The notes beneath the pieces are model-generated. The model was not told the origin of the DNA and made no database searches. It worked only from the letters and a program-made list of their open reading frames with translations. From positions 186,001-250,000 of the forward strand of contig NZ_AXBB01000004.1 of NCBI RefSeq assembly GCF_000473105.1: 64,000 bases of DNA, read 5' to 3'. The position numbers and the translations under genes are program-made. Positions 1 to 8,795 of this stretch are shown here, in pieces. This stretch comes from Phaeobacter inhibens DSM 16374 (GTDB taxonomy: Bacteria > Pseudomonadota > Alphaproteobacteria > Rhodobacterales > Rhodobacteraceae). The first letter of the stretch is position 1, and each line of letters opens with the position of its first letter.

Positions 1-201
1 ACCAACCTCAACCTTGCCGCTGCGCGGCTGGTTGAAGCGGTAAATCACCCGTAGCAGGCTGGACTTTCCGGCACCATTGGGGCCAACCACACCCAGCACA
101 CGGCCTGCATCGAGGTGAAAGCTGATTGGCTGCAGGATGAGCGGCGCCGCACGGCCCGGTCCCCAGCTGACATCTGTAACGGTGAGTGAGGCTGCGGTCA
201 T
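1..201 (-). CDS. ABC transporter ATP-binding protein, N-terminal part (cobalamin/siderophore type)
   Basis: This is the first 67 codons of an ATPase that runs off the left edge of the window. A Walker A motif, GPNGAGKSS, lies at residues 40-48, in the usual place for FecE/BtuD-type subunits that energise metal-chelate uptake through the inner membrane. Its ATG overlaps the TGA of the DUF1636 gene upstream (ATGA), so the two are translationally coupled and both lie downstream of a cobalamin riboswitch. Vitamin B12 uptake is therefore the likely role. The permease and binding-protein genes would be expected beyond the edge. The substrate is inferred from context only. Confidence 0.8.
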   Translation of the reverse strand, partial: MTAASLTVTDVSWGPGRAAPLILQPISFHLDAGRVLGVVGPNGAGKSSLLRVIYRFNQPRSGKVEVG

Positions 202-623
202 TCGGCAGGCTCCATGGGCGCGGTTGTTTTTGCCGCTTTGGCCTCTATCGGGGCCGCGGGGAACAGGGCCGGGATGCGCGACAGGGTGGAGCGGCGCAGT
301 TTGCCGGGACGATCAACCGAGCTGCACCAGCCGTCCGCCAGCAATTTGTAGAGATCGGCAAATTGCAGAATATCCGCCAGATCGTCCTGAGGGGTGAGGT
401 CGCCAAACACATAGCTGGCTTTGCCCTCGGCCTGAAATCCGACAGTACAGGGGTGGCTGCATCCCGCCATGCAGGCGACACCTGCCACCTCCACCAGGGT
501 ATCGCCGCGCTGGTCAAGCGCGTCGCGCAAGGCGTCAATCAGCTGCGGCCCCGGACGGGTGCCGGGGTCTGTCCCTTTGCAGGATGTGCACACCAGAATA
601 CGGTGCCGTGCTGTCCCGTCCAT
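198..623 (-). CDS. DUF1636 family metal-binding protein
   Basis: A 141-residue soluble protein of the DUF1636 family. It has an N-terminal CTSC pair (Cys12, Cys15) and a second cluster of three cysteines, CMAGCSHPC, around residues 50-58. This spacing resembles thioredoxin-like [2Fe-2S] ferredoxins, so cluster or metal binding is plausible. It is the first gene after the cobalamin riboswitch and overlaps the ABC ATPase by 4 bases, so it belongs to the B12 regulon. Its biochemical function is not known to me. The C-terminal 30 residues are Ala/Pro-rich and look like a disordered tail. Confidence 0.85.
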   Translation of the reverse strand: MDGTARHRILVCTSCKGTDPGTRPGPQLIDALRDALDQRGDTLVEVAGVACMAGCSHPCTVGFQAEGKASYVFGDLTPQDDLADILQFADLYKLLADGWCSSVDRPGKLRRSTLSRIPALFPAAPIEAKAAKTTAPMEPAE

Positions 624-730
624 AGCGCCCTCCGCGCAATCCGGTCAGGGGGGCAAAGGGGGAAGGGGACCAGCCACGCGTGAGTGTCGTGCCGTATCAT
701 CCTGCCCGCCGGAACACCCCGTCCGGTCCA

Positions 731-926
731 ATAGGTTTCCTGTGGATGGCAGGTCTCCTGACTTGCGGGTTGCTGCGGGCCTCGGCCTTCCCGGCCCAAG
801 GGGCCAGTGGTCTATCGAGGTCGCTCACCGCTCACAGTTGCGGGGGCAGTCGCGGATTTGGCGCCTTTTGGCTACACCACACCACGTTCCCTTTTCATCC
901 CGTGACCGCTTTGGGGCCGTGGGAAC
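731..926 (-). promoter_or_regulatory. Cobalamin (AdoCbl) riboswitch
   Basis: On the minus strand all the cobalamin-aptamer hallmarks appear in order: an AAAAGGGAA segment, GCGACTGCCCCCGCAACTGT, CCACTG, GGGAAGG, and the B12 box AGTCAGGAGACCTGCC. A GGTTCCC segment at the 5' side pairs with GGAAACC at the 3' side (one mismatch) to close P1. It ends about 110 bases before the DUF1636 start, in the right place to repress the uptake operon when B12 is plentiful. It lies just past the paaX stop codon. Confidence 0.96.
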
Positions 927-1015
927 CATCTGCGACTTTGGGTAGATTTCTCACCGAGGTTTGTAAAGGAAAAATCATCACAGCTGCGCGGCCGGTCGCA
1001 CGCTGGTGCTGCCTC

Positions 1016-1840
1016 TCAGGGGTCTTCGGCAGCGATCAGTTCACCATTTGGGCTGAGCCGGGGGCGCGGCAGGTGCTGCAGCAGCGACGCGACACGCTGG
1101 CGGCAGTGTTCTCCGGCCCAGTCATTGGGATGAAACCGGGGCGGTAGATCCGGATGCCGCAGCACCACACGCCGCCAGCGATGCACGATCAGGGTGCGCA
1201 GCGTGGCGATCTGTGTCGGGTCAAGGGCATCTGAAACACGGCTTGTCTCCGGCGGTTTGACGCCGCTCAAGGTGCTGTCGAGCCGGGCACAGGCCAGTTT
1301 CAGATCCTCTGGAAACAGCCGCTGACGCAGCCAGTCAGGCACTGACAGATCCGGATGGTCGACCGCCAGAAATTGGTCCCGCTCCCGTGGCAGGGGGCCA
1401 TGGCCCAGCACCGTAGAGCGGTTGACGGCAACATAATTTGGCTGCTGCAGCAGGGCGTCCAGCGCGCCGCCTTGTCCGTCCTGCGCTATCAGCAGGTGCC
1501 AATCCTCGGGGGCGAGTGTCGTTGGAGCATAGATGCGCGGGGTGACAGCAGCGGATTGGCTGCGGCCCATCGGGGTCAGGAAATGCACCGACGCGCGGCC
1601 TGATCGCGTGCTGTCGATCCAGCCGTCCTTGCGCAGCCGGTGCAATGCAACGCGGATCGCCTCCGGCTTGATTCCCATCGGGGTGATGATCCGGGTGAGG
1701 GCGCTGCCGCCAATCTGGTCCCCGTCCCGCTGCGCCAGATCTCCAAAGAGCGAGACAATAATCGACCAGACCCGCTGGTTCTGCGGGTCGCTAAGGGCAG
1801 TTACGGTGGTGTCGAACCAGGAGGTCTGTGCGTCTGTCAT
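1016..1840 (-). CDS. paaX: PaaX-type transcriptional repressor of phenylacetate catabolism
   Basis: A 274-residue protein with an N-terminal winged helix (about residues 20-90, containing the PEAIRVALHRLRKDGW recognition region) and the PaaX C-terminal domain. PaaX represses paa operons and is released by phenylacetyl-CoA. It lies 66 bases downstream of paaZ on the same strand, at the end of the minus arm of the cluster. A second regulator (TetR, at 6609) closes the plus arm, so the cluster appears to have two controllers. The assignment rests on domain layout and position. Confidence 0.85.
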   Translation of the reverse strand: MTDAQTSWFDTTVTALSDPQNQRVWSIIVSLFGDLAQRDGDQIGGSALTRIITPMGIKPEAIRVALHRLRKDGWIDSTRSGRASVHFLTPMGRSQSAAVTPRIYAPTTLAPEDWHLLIAQDGQGGALDALLQQPNYVAVNRSTVLGHGPLPRERDQFLAVDHPDLSVPDWLRQRLFPEDLKLACARLDSTLSGVKPPETSRVSDALDPTQIATLRTLIVHRWRRVVLRHPDLPPRFHPNDWAGEHCRQRVASLLQHLPRPRLSPNGELIAAEDP

Positions 1841-1906
1841 ATATAATAGATAAGTCGCCCGGCCCGGATAGGCCAGACCGGACGACCGTCTGATGACAGG
1901 GCCCTA

Positions 1907-3937
1907 TCAGAACGCGTTCATGGTCAGCAGCTCATATTCGGCGGCAATTTCATCATCCTGATTGGTCAGGGTGACATGCCAGCGTACCTCGCCGTAGTCT
2001 TCGTTGCGGGGTGTCTTCTTCTTGACGGTCAGACGCACCTTGATGCTGTCGCCTGCAGAAACAGGCTTCATGAACCGCAGATTGTCGATCCCGGTATTGG
2101 CCAGCACCGGCCCCTCATCGGGTTGCACGAACAGACCGGCAGCAAAGCTGATCAACAGATACCCATGGGCCACACGACCGGGGAAGAACGGGTTCCGCGC
2201 GGCAGCTTCGTCATCCATATGGGCGTAGAAGGTATCGCCCGTGAACTTGGCGAAGGTCTCGATATCCTCCAGCGTGATCTGGCGCGCAGCACTGTGCAGG
2301 GTTTCTCCCAGCTCCAGATCACCGAATTTGCGGGTAAAGGGATGTACCTTGGCGGCGATCTCCGTGCCACCCGGCACCCATTGTTCGCCAATCGCCGACA
2401 GGATGTCGGGGGAGCCCTGAATGGCGGTGCGCTGCATGTAATGTTTGACGCCGCGCACGCCGCCTAGCTCCTCGCCGCCGCCAGCACGACCTGGCCCGCC
2501 ATGCACCATATGGGGCAGGGGGGAGCCATGGCCGGTCGATTCCTTCATCGAGTCGCGGTTGTTGAAGTAAAGCCGCCCGTGATAGGCACCCGCCCCCAGC
2601 GCGACCTCGCGGGCCACCTCTGTATCATGGGTGATGACGGAGGCCACCAATGACCCTTCGCCGCGATTGGCAAGCGTGATGGCGTGATCCAGATCGTGGT
2701 AACCCATGATGGTTGAGACCGGGCCAAACGCTTCGGTGTCATGGACACGCTGCGCCTTGTCCGGATCGGCGCAATGGAACAGCATCGGCGGCACAAAGGC
2801 GCCTTTTTCGGCATCGGCGCCATCAACGGAGAAGTTTTCCGGATCGCCAAAGACGCGCTCTGCTTCCTGGCCGATGATCGCGGCCTTCTCCAGAACGTCG
2901 CGTTTCTGGCTGTTCGAGACCAGCGCGCCCATGCGGGTGGTTTCCAGGCGCGGGTCGCCAATCCGGGTCTTTGCCAGCCGCGCCGACAGGGCTTCGATCA
3001 CCGCCTCCACCTGCGCGTCCGGCGCGATGATACGACGGATGGCGGTGCATTTCTGACCCGCCTTGGTGGTCATCTCGCGGCTGACTTCCTTGACGAACAG
3101 GTCAAATTCCGGCGTGCCGGGACCCGCGTCCGGGCCAAGGATCGAGGCATTCAGACTGTCCTGTTCAGCCACAAAACGAATGGAATTCTCCAGAATCACT
3201 GGGTTTGCGCGCAGCTTCAGCGCAGTCTGCGCAGAGCCGGTAAAGCTGACCACATCCTGCATCGTCAGATGGTCCAGCATGTCGCCAAGGCCGCCGGAAA
3301 CCAGTTGCAGGGCGCCCTCAGGCAGGATGCCCGACTCCAGCATCAGCCGCACCGCCAGCTCGGTGACATAGCAGGTCGCAGTGGCCGGTTTCACAATGGC
3401 CGGAACACCGGCCAGCAGGGTCGGCGCCAGTTTCTCCAGCATCCCCCAGACCGGAAAGTTGAAGGCGTTGATATGCACCGCAACCCCTTGCAAAGGCGTA
3501 CAGATATGTTGACCAAGGAATGTGCCGTTGCGCGACAGCTGCTCAATATCACCGTCCAGATACACATGGGCATCCGGCATCTCGCGCCGCCCCTTGGAGG
3601 CAAAAACAAACATGGTGCCAATGCCGCCGTCGATATCGATCATGTGATCGCTTTGCGTGGCGCCGGTGTTGAAGCTCAGATCGTAGAGCGCTTGTTTGTG
3701 CTGGTTCAGATGCCCCGCCAGGGCCTTCAGCATCCGGGCGCGATCATGGAAGGTTAGTTTGCGCAAGGAGGGGCCGCCCACTGTGCGGGCATAGTCCAGC
3801 ATCCCCTGCACATCCAGCGCGTCATTGCCCGCCTGAGCAAGGGGTGCGCCTGTGATCGCGCTGGCAATGCTGCGCGCACCCGCACCCGGGGCAATCCATT
3901 GGCCAGCGGCAAAGCTGGAAACATCAAGAAGGCTCAT
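1907..3937 (-). CDS. paaZ: Bifunctional oxepin-CoA hydrolase / 3-oxo-5,6-dehydrosuberyl-CoA semialdehyde dehydrogenase
   Basis: 676 residues. It opens the oxepin-CoA ring with its MaoC-like hydratase domain (about 540-676, with the [10 protein letters not shown] motif) and oxidises the resulting aldehyde with its N-terminal aldehyde dehydrogenase domain (about 1-530). The catalytic Cys297 sits in AGQKCT and the general-base Glu258 in AEQDSLN, matching Cys295 and Glu256 of E. coli PaaZ, so the dehydrogenase half should be active. The frame is open further upstream. The ATG at 3937 was chosen because AGGA stands a few bases before it and the next residues ([12 protein letters not shown]) match the family. 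It is divergent from paaG. Confidence 0.95.
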   Translation of the reverse strand: MSLLDVSSFAAGQWIAPGAGARSIASAITGAPLAQAGNDALDVQGMLDYARTVGGPSLRKLTFHDRARMLKALAGHLNQHKQALYDLSFNTGATQSDHMIDIDGGIGTMFVFASKGRREMPDAHVYLDGDIEQLSRNGTFLGQHICTPLQGVAVHINAFNFPVWGMLEKLAPTLLAGVPAIVKPATATCYVTELAVRLMLESGILPEGALQLVSGGLGDMLDHLTMQDVVSFTGSAQTALKLRANPVILENSIRFVAEQDSLNASILGPDAGPGTPEFDLFVKEVSREMTTKAGQKCTAIRRIIAPDAQVEAVIEALSARLAKTRIGDPRLETTRMGALVSNSQKRDVLEKAAIIGQEAERVFGDPENFSVDGADAEKGAFVPPMLFHCADPDKAQRVHDTEAFGPVSTIMGYHDLDHAITLANRGEGSLVASVITHDTEVAREVALGAGAYHGRLYFNNRDSMKESTGHGSPLPHMVHGGPGRAGGGEELGGVRGVKHYMQRTAIQGSPDILSAIGEQWVPGGTEIAAKVHPFTRKFGDLELGETLHSAARQITLEDIETFAKFTGDTFYAHMDDEAAARNPFFPGRVAHGYLLISFAAGLFVQPDEGPVLANTGIDNLRFMKPVSAGDSIKVRLTVKKKTPRNEDYGEVRWHVTLTNQDDEIAAEYELLTMNAF

Positions 3938-4004
3938 GGGCGGGTTCCTTTGCGTCTGGACCGGGACATGCACGGTCTGAATATGAGAAGTCGCAAATAT
4001 ATTG

Positions 4005-4018
4005 ACCAACCGGTCGGT
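4005..4018. promoter_or_regulatory. Palindromic operator candidate between paaZ and paaG
   Basis: ACCAACCGGTCGGT is a 14-base inverted repeat with one mismatched pair, centred in the 126-base divergent promoter region of paaZ and paaG. Its shape is typical of TetR-family operators, and a TetR regulator is encoded at the end of the plus-strand arm. Binding by that protein is inferred. Confidence 0.6.
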
Positions 4019-4063
4019 TTATGCAAGGTCTTTGTTAACAGATGCACGAGGGGAGGCGCTGCG

Positions 4064-4849
4064 ATGTCAGAGACGCTGTTGGTGGAGGATCACGGGACAT
4101 GGGTGGAAATCACCCTGAACCGTCCGGACCGGTTGAACAGTTTCACAGAGGAGATGCACCATGCCCTGCGCGCAGCCCTTGAAGCGGCCCGCGATGGTGG
4201 CGCGCGTGCTGTACTGCTGACGGGATCCGGACGTGGTTTCTGTGCCGGGCAGGATCTGGGCGACCGCGATCCGCGCAAGATGGACGGCCCGCCGGACCTT
4301 GGCCATACCGTCCGCACCTTCTACGCGCCGCTGGTGAACCTGATCCGCTCGCTCGATTTTCCGGTGATATGTGCCGTCAACGGCGTCGCCGCCGGGGCCG
4401 GGGCCAATCTGGCGCTGGCCTGCGATGTGGTTGTCGCGGCTGAGAGCGCCAAGTTCATCCAATCCTTCTCCAAGGTCGGCCTGATCCCGGACACCGGCGG
4501 CAGCTGGCATCTGCCGCGGCTCTTGGGCGAGGCCCGTGCCAAGGGGCTGGCGCTGACGGTTGAGCCGCTGCCTGCCAAGAAGGCCGAGGACTGGGGCCTG
4601 ATCTGGAAGGCAGTGCCGGATGACGAACTGATGGCCGAGGCGCGCGGCATGGCGGAGAAATTCGCAAACGGCCCGACACTGGGGCTGGGCCTGACCAAGC
4701 AGTGCATCCAGGCCGCGGCGGTCAACACGCTGTCTGACCAGCTGGAGATCGAGGCGGACGCGATGAAAACCTGCGGCGAAAGCGCGGATTATGCCGAGGG
4801 CGTTGCCAGCTTCCTGGAAAAGCGCGCCCCCGCGTTCAAGGGGAAATGA
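4064..4849 (+). CDS. paaG: 1,2-epoxyphenylacetyl-CoA isomerase
   Basis: A 261-residue enoyl-CoA hydratase/isomerase (crotonase fold) that converts ring-1,2-epoxyphenylacetyl-CoA to oxepin-CoA. The crotonase core is visible: the GFCAGQDLGDRD loop near residue 65-75, the oxyanion-hole segment NGVAAGAGANLALACD, and IPDTGGSWHLPR with the catalytic Asp. The frame is open to 3899, but the ATG at 4064 follows GGGGAGG at good spacing and starts the family-typical N-terminus. Its stop overlaps the paaI start (ATGA), so the plus arm is one operon. Confidence 0.93.
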   Translation: MSETLLVEDHGTWVEITLNRPDRLNSFTEEMHHALRAALEAARDGGARAVLLTGSGRGFCAGQDLGDRDPRKMDGPPDLGHTVRTFYAPLVNLIRSLDFPVICAVNGVAAGAGANLALACDVVVAAESAKFIQSFSKVGLIPDTGGSWHLPRLLGEARAKGLALTVEPLPAKKAEDWGLIWKAVPDDELMAEARGMAEKFANGPTLGLGLTKQCIQAAAVNTLSDQLEIEADAMKTCGESADYAEGVASFLEKRAPAFKGK

Positions 4850-5277
4850 CCATGACCCCCAAGGAACGCGCCGAAAAATCCGCAGCTGCCATGTGGGCGG
4901 ACGACCATGCGTCCAAATGGGCGGGCATGGAAATCACCCATGTGGATGAGGGCGAGGCGACGCTGGAGCTGACCGTGGCCCAGCACCACTGCAACGGCCA
5001 CGGCATCTGCCACGGCGGTGTCACCTTCATGCTGGCCGACAGCGCCTTTGCCTTTGCCTGCAACAGCCGCAACCAGTCGACCGTGGCGCAGCACAATGTG
5101 ATCAGCTTCACCGCGCCGGGTCGGCTGGGCGACAGGCTGATTGCTACGGCGCATGAGGTCTCTCTGACCGGACGCAGCGGTATCTATGACGTGACAGTGA
5201 CCAATCAGGACAGCCAGAAGATCGCGGAATTCCGGGGTTTCTCCCGGGCGATCAAAGGCCAGTTGTTCGACGAATAA
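4846..5277 (+). CDS. paaI: Hydroxyphenylacetyl-CoA thioesterase PaaI
   Basis: A 143-residue hotdog-fold thioesterase. The PaaI signature CNGHGICHGGVTFMLADSAF is intact, including the Asp that PaaI uses for catalysis. It hydrolyses stalled ring-hydroxylated phenylacetyl-CoA esters and frees CoA. The first ATG overlaps the paaG stop codon; a second ATG two codons on (4852) is equally plausible. It sits between paaG and paaK in the paa operon. Confidence 0.92.
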   Translation: MTMTPKERAEKSAAAMWADDHASKWAGMEITHVDEGEATLELTVAQHHCNGHGICHGGVTFMLADSAFAFACNSRNQSTVAQHNVISFTAPGRLGDRLIATAHEVSLTGRSGIYDVTVTNQDSQKIAEFRGFSRAIKGQLFDE

Positions 5278-5292
5278 GGCGTGGAGGATGCC

Positions 5293-6603
5293 ATGGAAGA
5301 TCTGAGCCCCAAGAAGGGTGAACTGGACCCGATCGAGATCGCCTCGATCGACGAGATCCGCAGCCTGCAGCTGGACCGGCTGAAGTGGTCGCTGCGCCAT
5401 GCCTATGACAACGTGCCGATGTACAAGCAACGGTTCGACGAGGCGGGCGTGCATCCGGACGACCTGCAAGAGCTGTCCGATCTGGCCAAGTTCCCTTTCA
5501 CCTACAAAAACGACCTGCGGGACAACTATCCGTTCGGCCTGTTTGCGGTGCCACGGGAACAAATCATGCGCCTGCATGCCTCATCGGGCACCACCGGCAA
5601 GCCGACCGTTGTGGGCTATACGGCGAATGACATCAGCAACTGGGCGGATCTGGTGGCGCGGTCCCTGCGGGCGGCTGGCCTGCGCAAGGGCGACATGGTG
5701 CATAACGCCTATGGCTATGGTCTGTTCACCGGCGGGCTTGGTGCGCATTACGGGATTGAACGGCTGGGTGCGACCGTGGTGCCGATGTCGGGCGGGCAGA
5801 CCGAAAAACAGGTTGGCCTGATCACCGATTTCAAACCCGATGGCATCATGGTGACGCCCTCCTACATGCTCAACATTCTGGAGCAGTATCACAAGGTCGG
5901 TATGGACCCGCGCGAGTGCTCGCTGAAGGTCGGCGTCTTTGGCGCTGAACCCTGGACGGACGCGATGCGCCGCGAGGTTGAGCAGGCTTTCGACATGCAT
6001 GCGGTCGATATCTACGGCCTCAGCGAAATCATGGGACCCGGCGTGGCCAATGAATGCGTCGAGACCAAGGACGGCCCCGTCATCTGGGAGGATCACTTCC
6101 TGCCGGAAATCATCGACCCGGCCACCGGCGAGGTGCTGCCGGACGGCGAGATGGGGGAGCTGGTGTTCACCACGCTGACCAAGGAAGGCCTGCCGATGGT
6201 GCGCTACCGCACCCGCGACCTGACCCGCCTGCTGCCGGGCACCGCGCGCTCGATGCGGCGGATGGAGAAGATCACCGGCCGCAGCGATGACATGATCATC
6301 CTGCGCGGCGTCAATGTCTTCCCCAGCCAGGTCGAAGAGCAGCTGCTGGCCACTGGCGGGCTGGCGCCTTACTACCAGATCGAGCTGTATAAATCCGGCC
6401 GCATGGACGCGATGCGGGTCTTTGTGGAGGCCAACCCGGATGCCACAGATGAGTTGAGCAAGACCGCGGCGGCCCGGATGCTGACCAAGCGGATCAAGGA
6501 TATGGTTGGCGTCTCGACGGAGATTATCGTCGGCGAACCGGGATCGGTGGAGCGCAGCCAGGGCAAGGCCAAGCGCGTTGTCGACAACCGCAGCAAGGAG
6601 TAA
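5293..6603 (+). CDS. paaK: Phenylacetate-CoA ligase
   Basis: 436 residues, the length of E. coli PaaK. This cytosolic adenylate-forming ligase makes phenylacetyl-CoA, the first step of the pathway and the source of the inducer. It shows the ATP-binding loop SSGTTGKPTVVGYT, the YGLSEIMGPGVANEC segment, the RTRDL motif and the mobile C-terminal domain (GRSDDMIILRGVNVFPSQVE). A GTG at 5281 would give four extra residues, but the GGAGG Shine-Dalgarno at 5283-5287 lies inside that extension and is ideally placed for the ATG at 5293. Confidence 0.95.
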   Translation: MEDLSPKKGELDPIEIASIDEIRSLQLDRLKWSLRHAYDNVPMYKQRFDEAGVHPDDLQELSDLAKFPFTYKNDLRDNYPFGLFAVPREQIMRLHASSGTTGKPTVVGYTANDISNWADLVARSLRAAGLRKGDMVHNAYGYGLFTGGLGAHYGIERLGATVVPMSGGQTEKQVGLITDFKPDGIMVTPSYMLNILEQYHKVGMDPRECSLKVGVFGAEPWTDAMRREVEQAFDMHAVDIYGLSEIMGPGVANECVETKDGPVIWEDHFLPEIIDPATGEVLPDGEMGELVFTTLTKEGLPMVRYRTRDLTRLLPGTARSMRRMEKITGRSDDMIILRGVNVFPSQVEEQLLATGGLAPYYQIELYKSGRMDAMRVFVEANPDATDELSKTAAARMLTKRIKDMVGVSTEIIVGEPGSVERSQGKAKRVVDNRSKE

Positions 6604-6608
6604 CCCGC

Positions 6609-7205
6609 TTGGCCCGCACCATTGCAAAAGACCACGACGAGAAACGCGCCCAGATCCTGAAATCTGCGGCCAAAGTCTTTGCTGAGCAGGGATTTGACCG
6701 CGCGTCGATGACCCAGCTGGCGCGGGAATGCGGGATCTCCAAGGCCAATATCTACCACTATTACGATAGCAAGGATGCCGTATTGTTCGGCGTCCTTGAC
6801 ACCTATCTGAGCGATCTGCGCGATCGGGTCTGCGGTGTGGACGTCAGCGCGCTTTCCCCTGATCAGCGGCTGCGCTGCATCGTTTCGGAAATCCTGCTGG
6901 CCTATCAGGGGGCCGACCACGAGCATCAGGTGCAGATCAGCGCCATGGGAGCCCTGCCGGAGCCACAGCAGGCACTGCTGCGCGGGTATCAGCGCGAATT
7001 GGTGCAGCTGGTCAGTGACGCGCTTGCCGGGGTTGCTGCCGATGGCATCGCCAGAGATCCGGCCAAGCTGCGTGCCGCCACCATGTCGGTCTTCGGGATG
7101 TTGAACTGGTACTACATGTGGAATTCCGGCGCTGGACCTGAGGCGCGTGAAGATTACGCACAGATGGTGGCAGATCTGACCATGAACGGCATCCGGTCGC
7201 TATAG
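6609..7205 (+). CDS. TetR-family regulator, probably of the paa operon (PaaR type)
   Basis: A 198-residue TetR protein. The N-terminal helix-turn-helix is clear (FAEQGFDRASMTQLARECGISKANIYHYY), followed by a helical ligand-binding domain. It begins with TTG at 6609, only 5 bases after paaK. AAGGAG at the end of paaK is its ribosome site with about 8 bases spacing, so it is co-transcribed with paaG-I-K and probably autoregulated. The palindrome at 4005-4018 is its best candidate operator. The ligand is likely phenylacetyl-CoA, by analogy with PaaR, which I infer. Confidence 0.85.
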   Translation: MARTIAKDHDEKRAQILKSAAKVFAEQGFDRASMTQLARECGISKANIYHYYDSKDAVLFGVLDTYLSDLRDRVCGVDVSALSPDQRLRCIVSEILLAYQGADHEHQVQISAMGALPEPQQALLRGYQRELVQLVSDALAGVAADGIARDPAKLRAATMSVFGMLNWYYMWNSGAGPEAREDYAQMVADLTMNGIRSL

Positions 7206-7273
7206 CATCCCGTCCGGATCACTCCGGTTGCAGCGGTCTCTGGCGTCGGAAAAATAATTGAACCCAGACATGC

Positions 7274-7300
7274 AAAAGGCCGCCTGAAACGGGCGGCCTT
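7274..7300 (-). terminator. Rho-independent terminator of the first cold-shock gene
   Basis: AAGGCCGCC and GGCGGCCTT form a perfect 9-pair stem around a 7-base loop. Read on minus it is followed by TTTT, about 78 bases after the cold-shock stop codon. On plus it also follows the TetR gene but lacks a T run, so it may work weakly in that direction. Confidence 0.85.
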
Positions 7301-7377
7301 AGGGTGATTCTATCCACAGAAAGCTGTGGTCAGAATGTCTTTAGATGGATGGGCGCGGAAAACCCGCGCCGCGATCC

Positions 7378-7584
7378 TTACAGCAGTTCCAGCGAACCTG
7401 CGGACTGCTTGCCGTCACGACCAGTTTCCAGCTCGTAGGAAACTTTTTGGTTGTCGTTCAAACCATTAAGGCCCGAGCGTTCAACCGCAGAGATGTGTAC
7501 AAACACGTCCTTGCCGCCAGACTCAGGCTCGATAAAGCCGTAGCCTTTTGTTGCGTTGAACCATTTCACGGTGCCATTGGCCAT
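7378..7584 (-). CDS. Cold-shock domain protein (CspA family)
   Basis: A 68-residue single cold-shock domain with both RNA-binding motifs, KGYGFI (RNP1) and DVFVHI (RNP2). Such proteins bind single-stranded RNA/DNA and melt RNA structure. It lies 54 bases after trpS on the same strand and has its own terminator. A close paralogue lies at 57683-57889; the two share most of the fold and the ISAVERSGL segment. Confidence 0.95.
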   Translation of the reverse strand: MANGTVKWFNATKGYGFIEPESGGKDVFVHISAVERSGLNGLNDNQKVSYELETGRDGKQSAGSLELL

Positions 7585-7638
7585 CCGAATTCTCCAGTAT
7601 CTATCTCCCCGCAGGGTGCGGGATCGTAAGGCCTGATA

Positions 7639-8667
7639 TCACAGAGTGACCGGCGCGACCATGCCCACAATGTCATAAGTTTTGCGAAGGATGGGGGCTG
7701 TGATTTCTCGGGCACGCTCCGATCCACGTGCGAGAATTTTGTCGATCTCGTCCTGATGTTGCATCAGCCGGGCCATTTCGGTGGTGATCGGGCTCATTTT
7801 CGCAACCGACAGATCTGCCAGCATCGGTTTAAACTCCGAAAACGCCTTGCCGCCGACATCCGCCAGCACCTGATCAACCGATTGCTCTGCCATGGCGGCG
7901 TAGATGTTGACCAGATTGCGTGCCTCCGGCCGTCCTTCCAGCCCCTCAACCTCGGAGGGCAGGGCGTCAGGGTCGGTCTTGGCCTTGCGGATCTTCTTGG
8001 CGATGGTGTCGGCATCATCTGTCAGGTTGATGCGGCTGGCATCAGACGCATCCGATTTGGACATTTTCTTCGACCCGTCCCGCAGCGACATGACGCGTGT
8101 GGCCGCGCCTTCGATCACCGGCTCGGTCACCGGAAAGAAATCGACGCCGTAGTCGTGATTGAACTTCATCGCGATGTCGCGGGTCAGTTCCAGATGCTGC
8201 TTTTGATCTTCGCCCACGGGCACATGGGTGGCGTGGTAGACCAGAATATCAGCCGCCATCAGCGCCGGATATGCGAACAGACCAAGCGAGGCGTTCTGCG
8301 CATTCTTACCGGCCTTGTCCTTCCACTGGGTCATCCGCTGCATCCAGCCCATGCGGGCAACGCAGTTGAAGATCCACGCCAGCTGCGCATGCTCGGGTAC
8401 CTGGCTTTGGTTGATCAGGATCGACTGTTCAGGGTCAAGCCCGGCGGCGATGAACCCGGCGCAAAGCTCGCGCGTGGATTTCTTCAGATCCGCCGGATCC
8501 TGCCAGACGGTGATCGCGTGCATATCGACCATGCAGTAGATGCTCTCCACGTCCTTGGCCTGCCAGTCCACGAACCGCTTCAGCGCGCCAAGATAGTTGC
8601 CAAGGTGCAGATTGCCCGATGGCTGGATGCCGGAAAACACGCGGGGCGTGAATGTGGTCTCGGTCAT
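7639..8667 (-). CDS. trpS: Tryptophan-tRNA ligase
   Basis: A 342-residue class I aminoacyl-tRNA synthetase. The HIGH-type motif is seen in [12 protein letters not shown] near the N-terminus and KMSKS in KKMSKSD around residue 200. The frame is open to 8778, but the ATG at 8667 has GGGAG about 7 bases upstream and begins directly before the conserved FSGIQPSG segment. It is divergent from the rhomboid-like gene. I looked for a Trp-rich leader upstream and saw none. Confidence 0.96.
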   Translation of the reverse strand: MTETTFTPRVFSGIQPSGNLHLGNYLGALKRFVDWQAKDVESIYCMVDMHAITVWQDPADLKKSTRELCAGFIAAGLDPEQSILINQSQVPEHAQLAWIFNCVARMGWMQRMTQWKDKAGKNAQNASLGLFAYPALMAADILVYHATHVPVGEDQKQHLELTRDIAMKFNHDYGVDFFPVTEPVIEGAATRVMSLRDGSKKMSKSDASDASRINLTDDADTIAKKIRKAKTDPDALPSEVEGLEGRPEARNLVNIYAAMAEQSVDQVLADVGGKAFSEFKPMLADLSVAKMSPITTEMARLMQHQDEIDKILARGSERAREITAPILRKTYDIVGMVAPVTL

Positions 8668-8795
8668 CAATAAACTCCCGTCTGGAATTAGGATCCTTGC
8701 TGGCTTAACCATGGCTGGAACCATCGTCAACCGCGCGCGGATCAACCGGGCCGCCGGGCAGGGCGGCAGAGCAGGCAAGCAGGAGCAAGATCACA

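Noticed and set aside
2741-3757. A 338-codon open frame on plus, opposite paaZ
   Set aside because: It is antisense to a fully recognised paaZ domain and has no family features; it results from high G+C codon bias.
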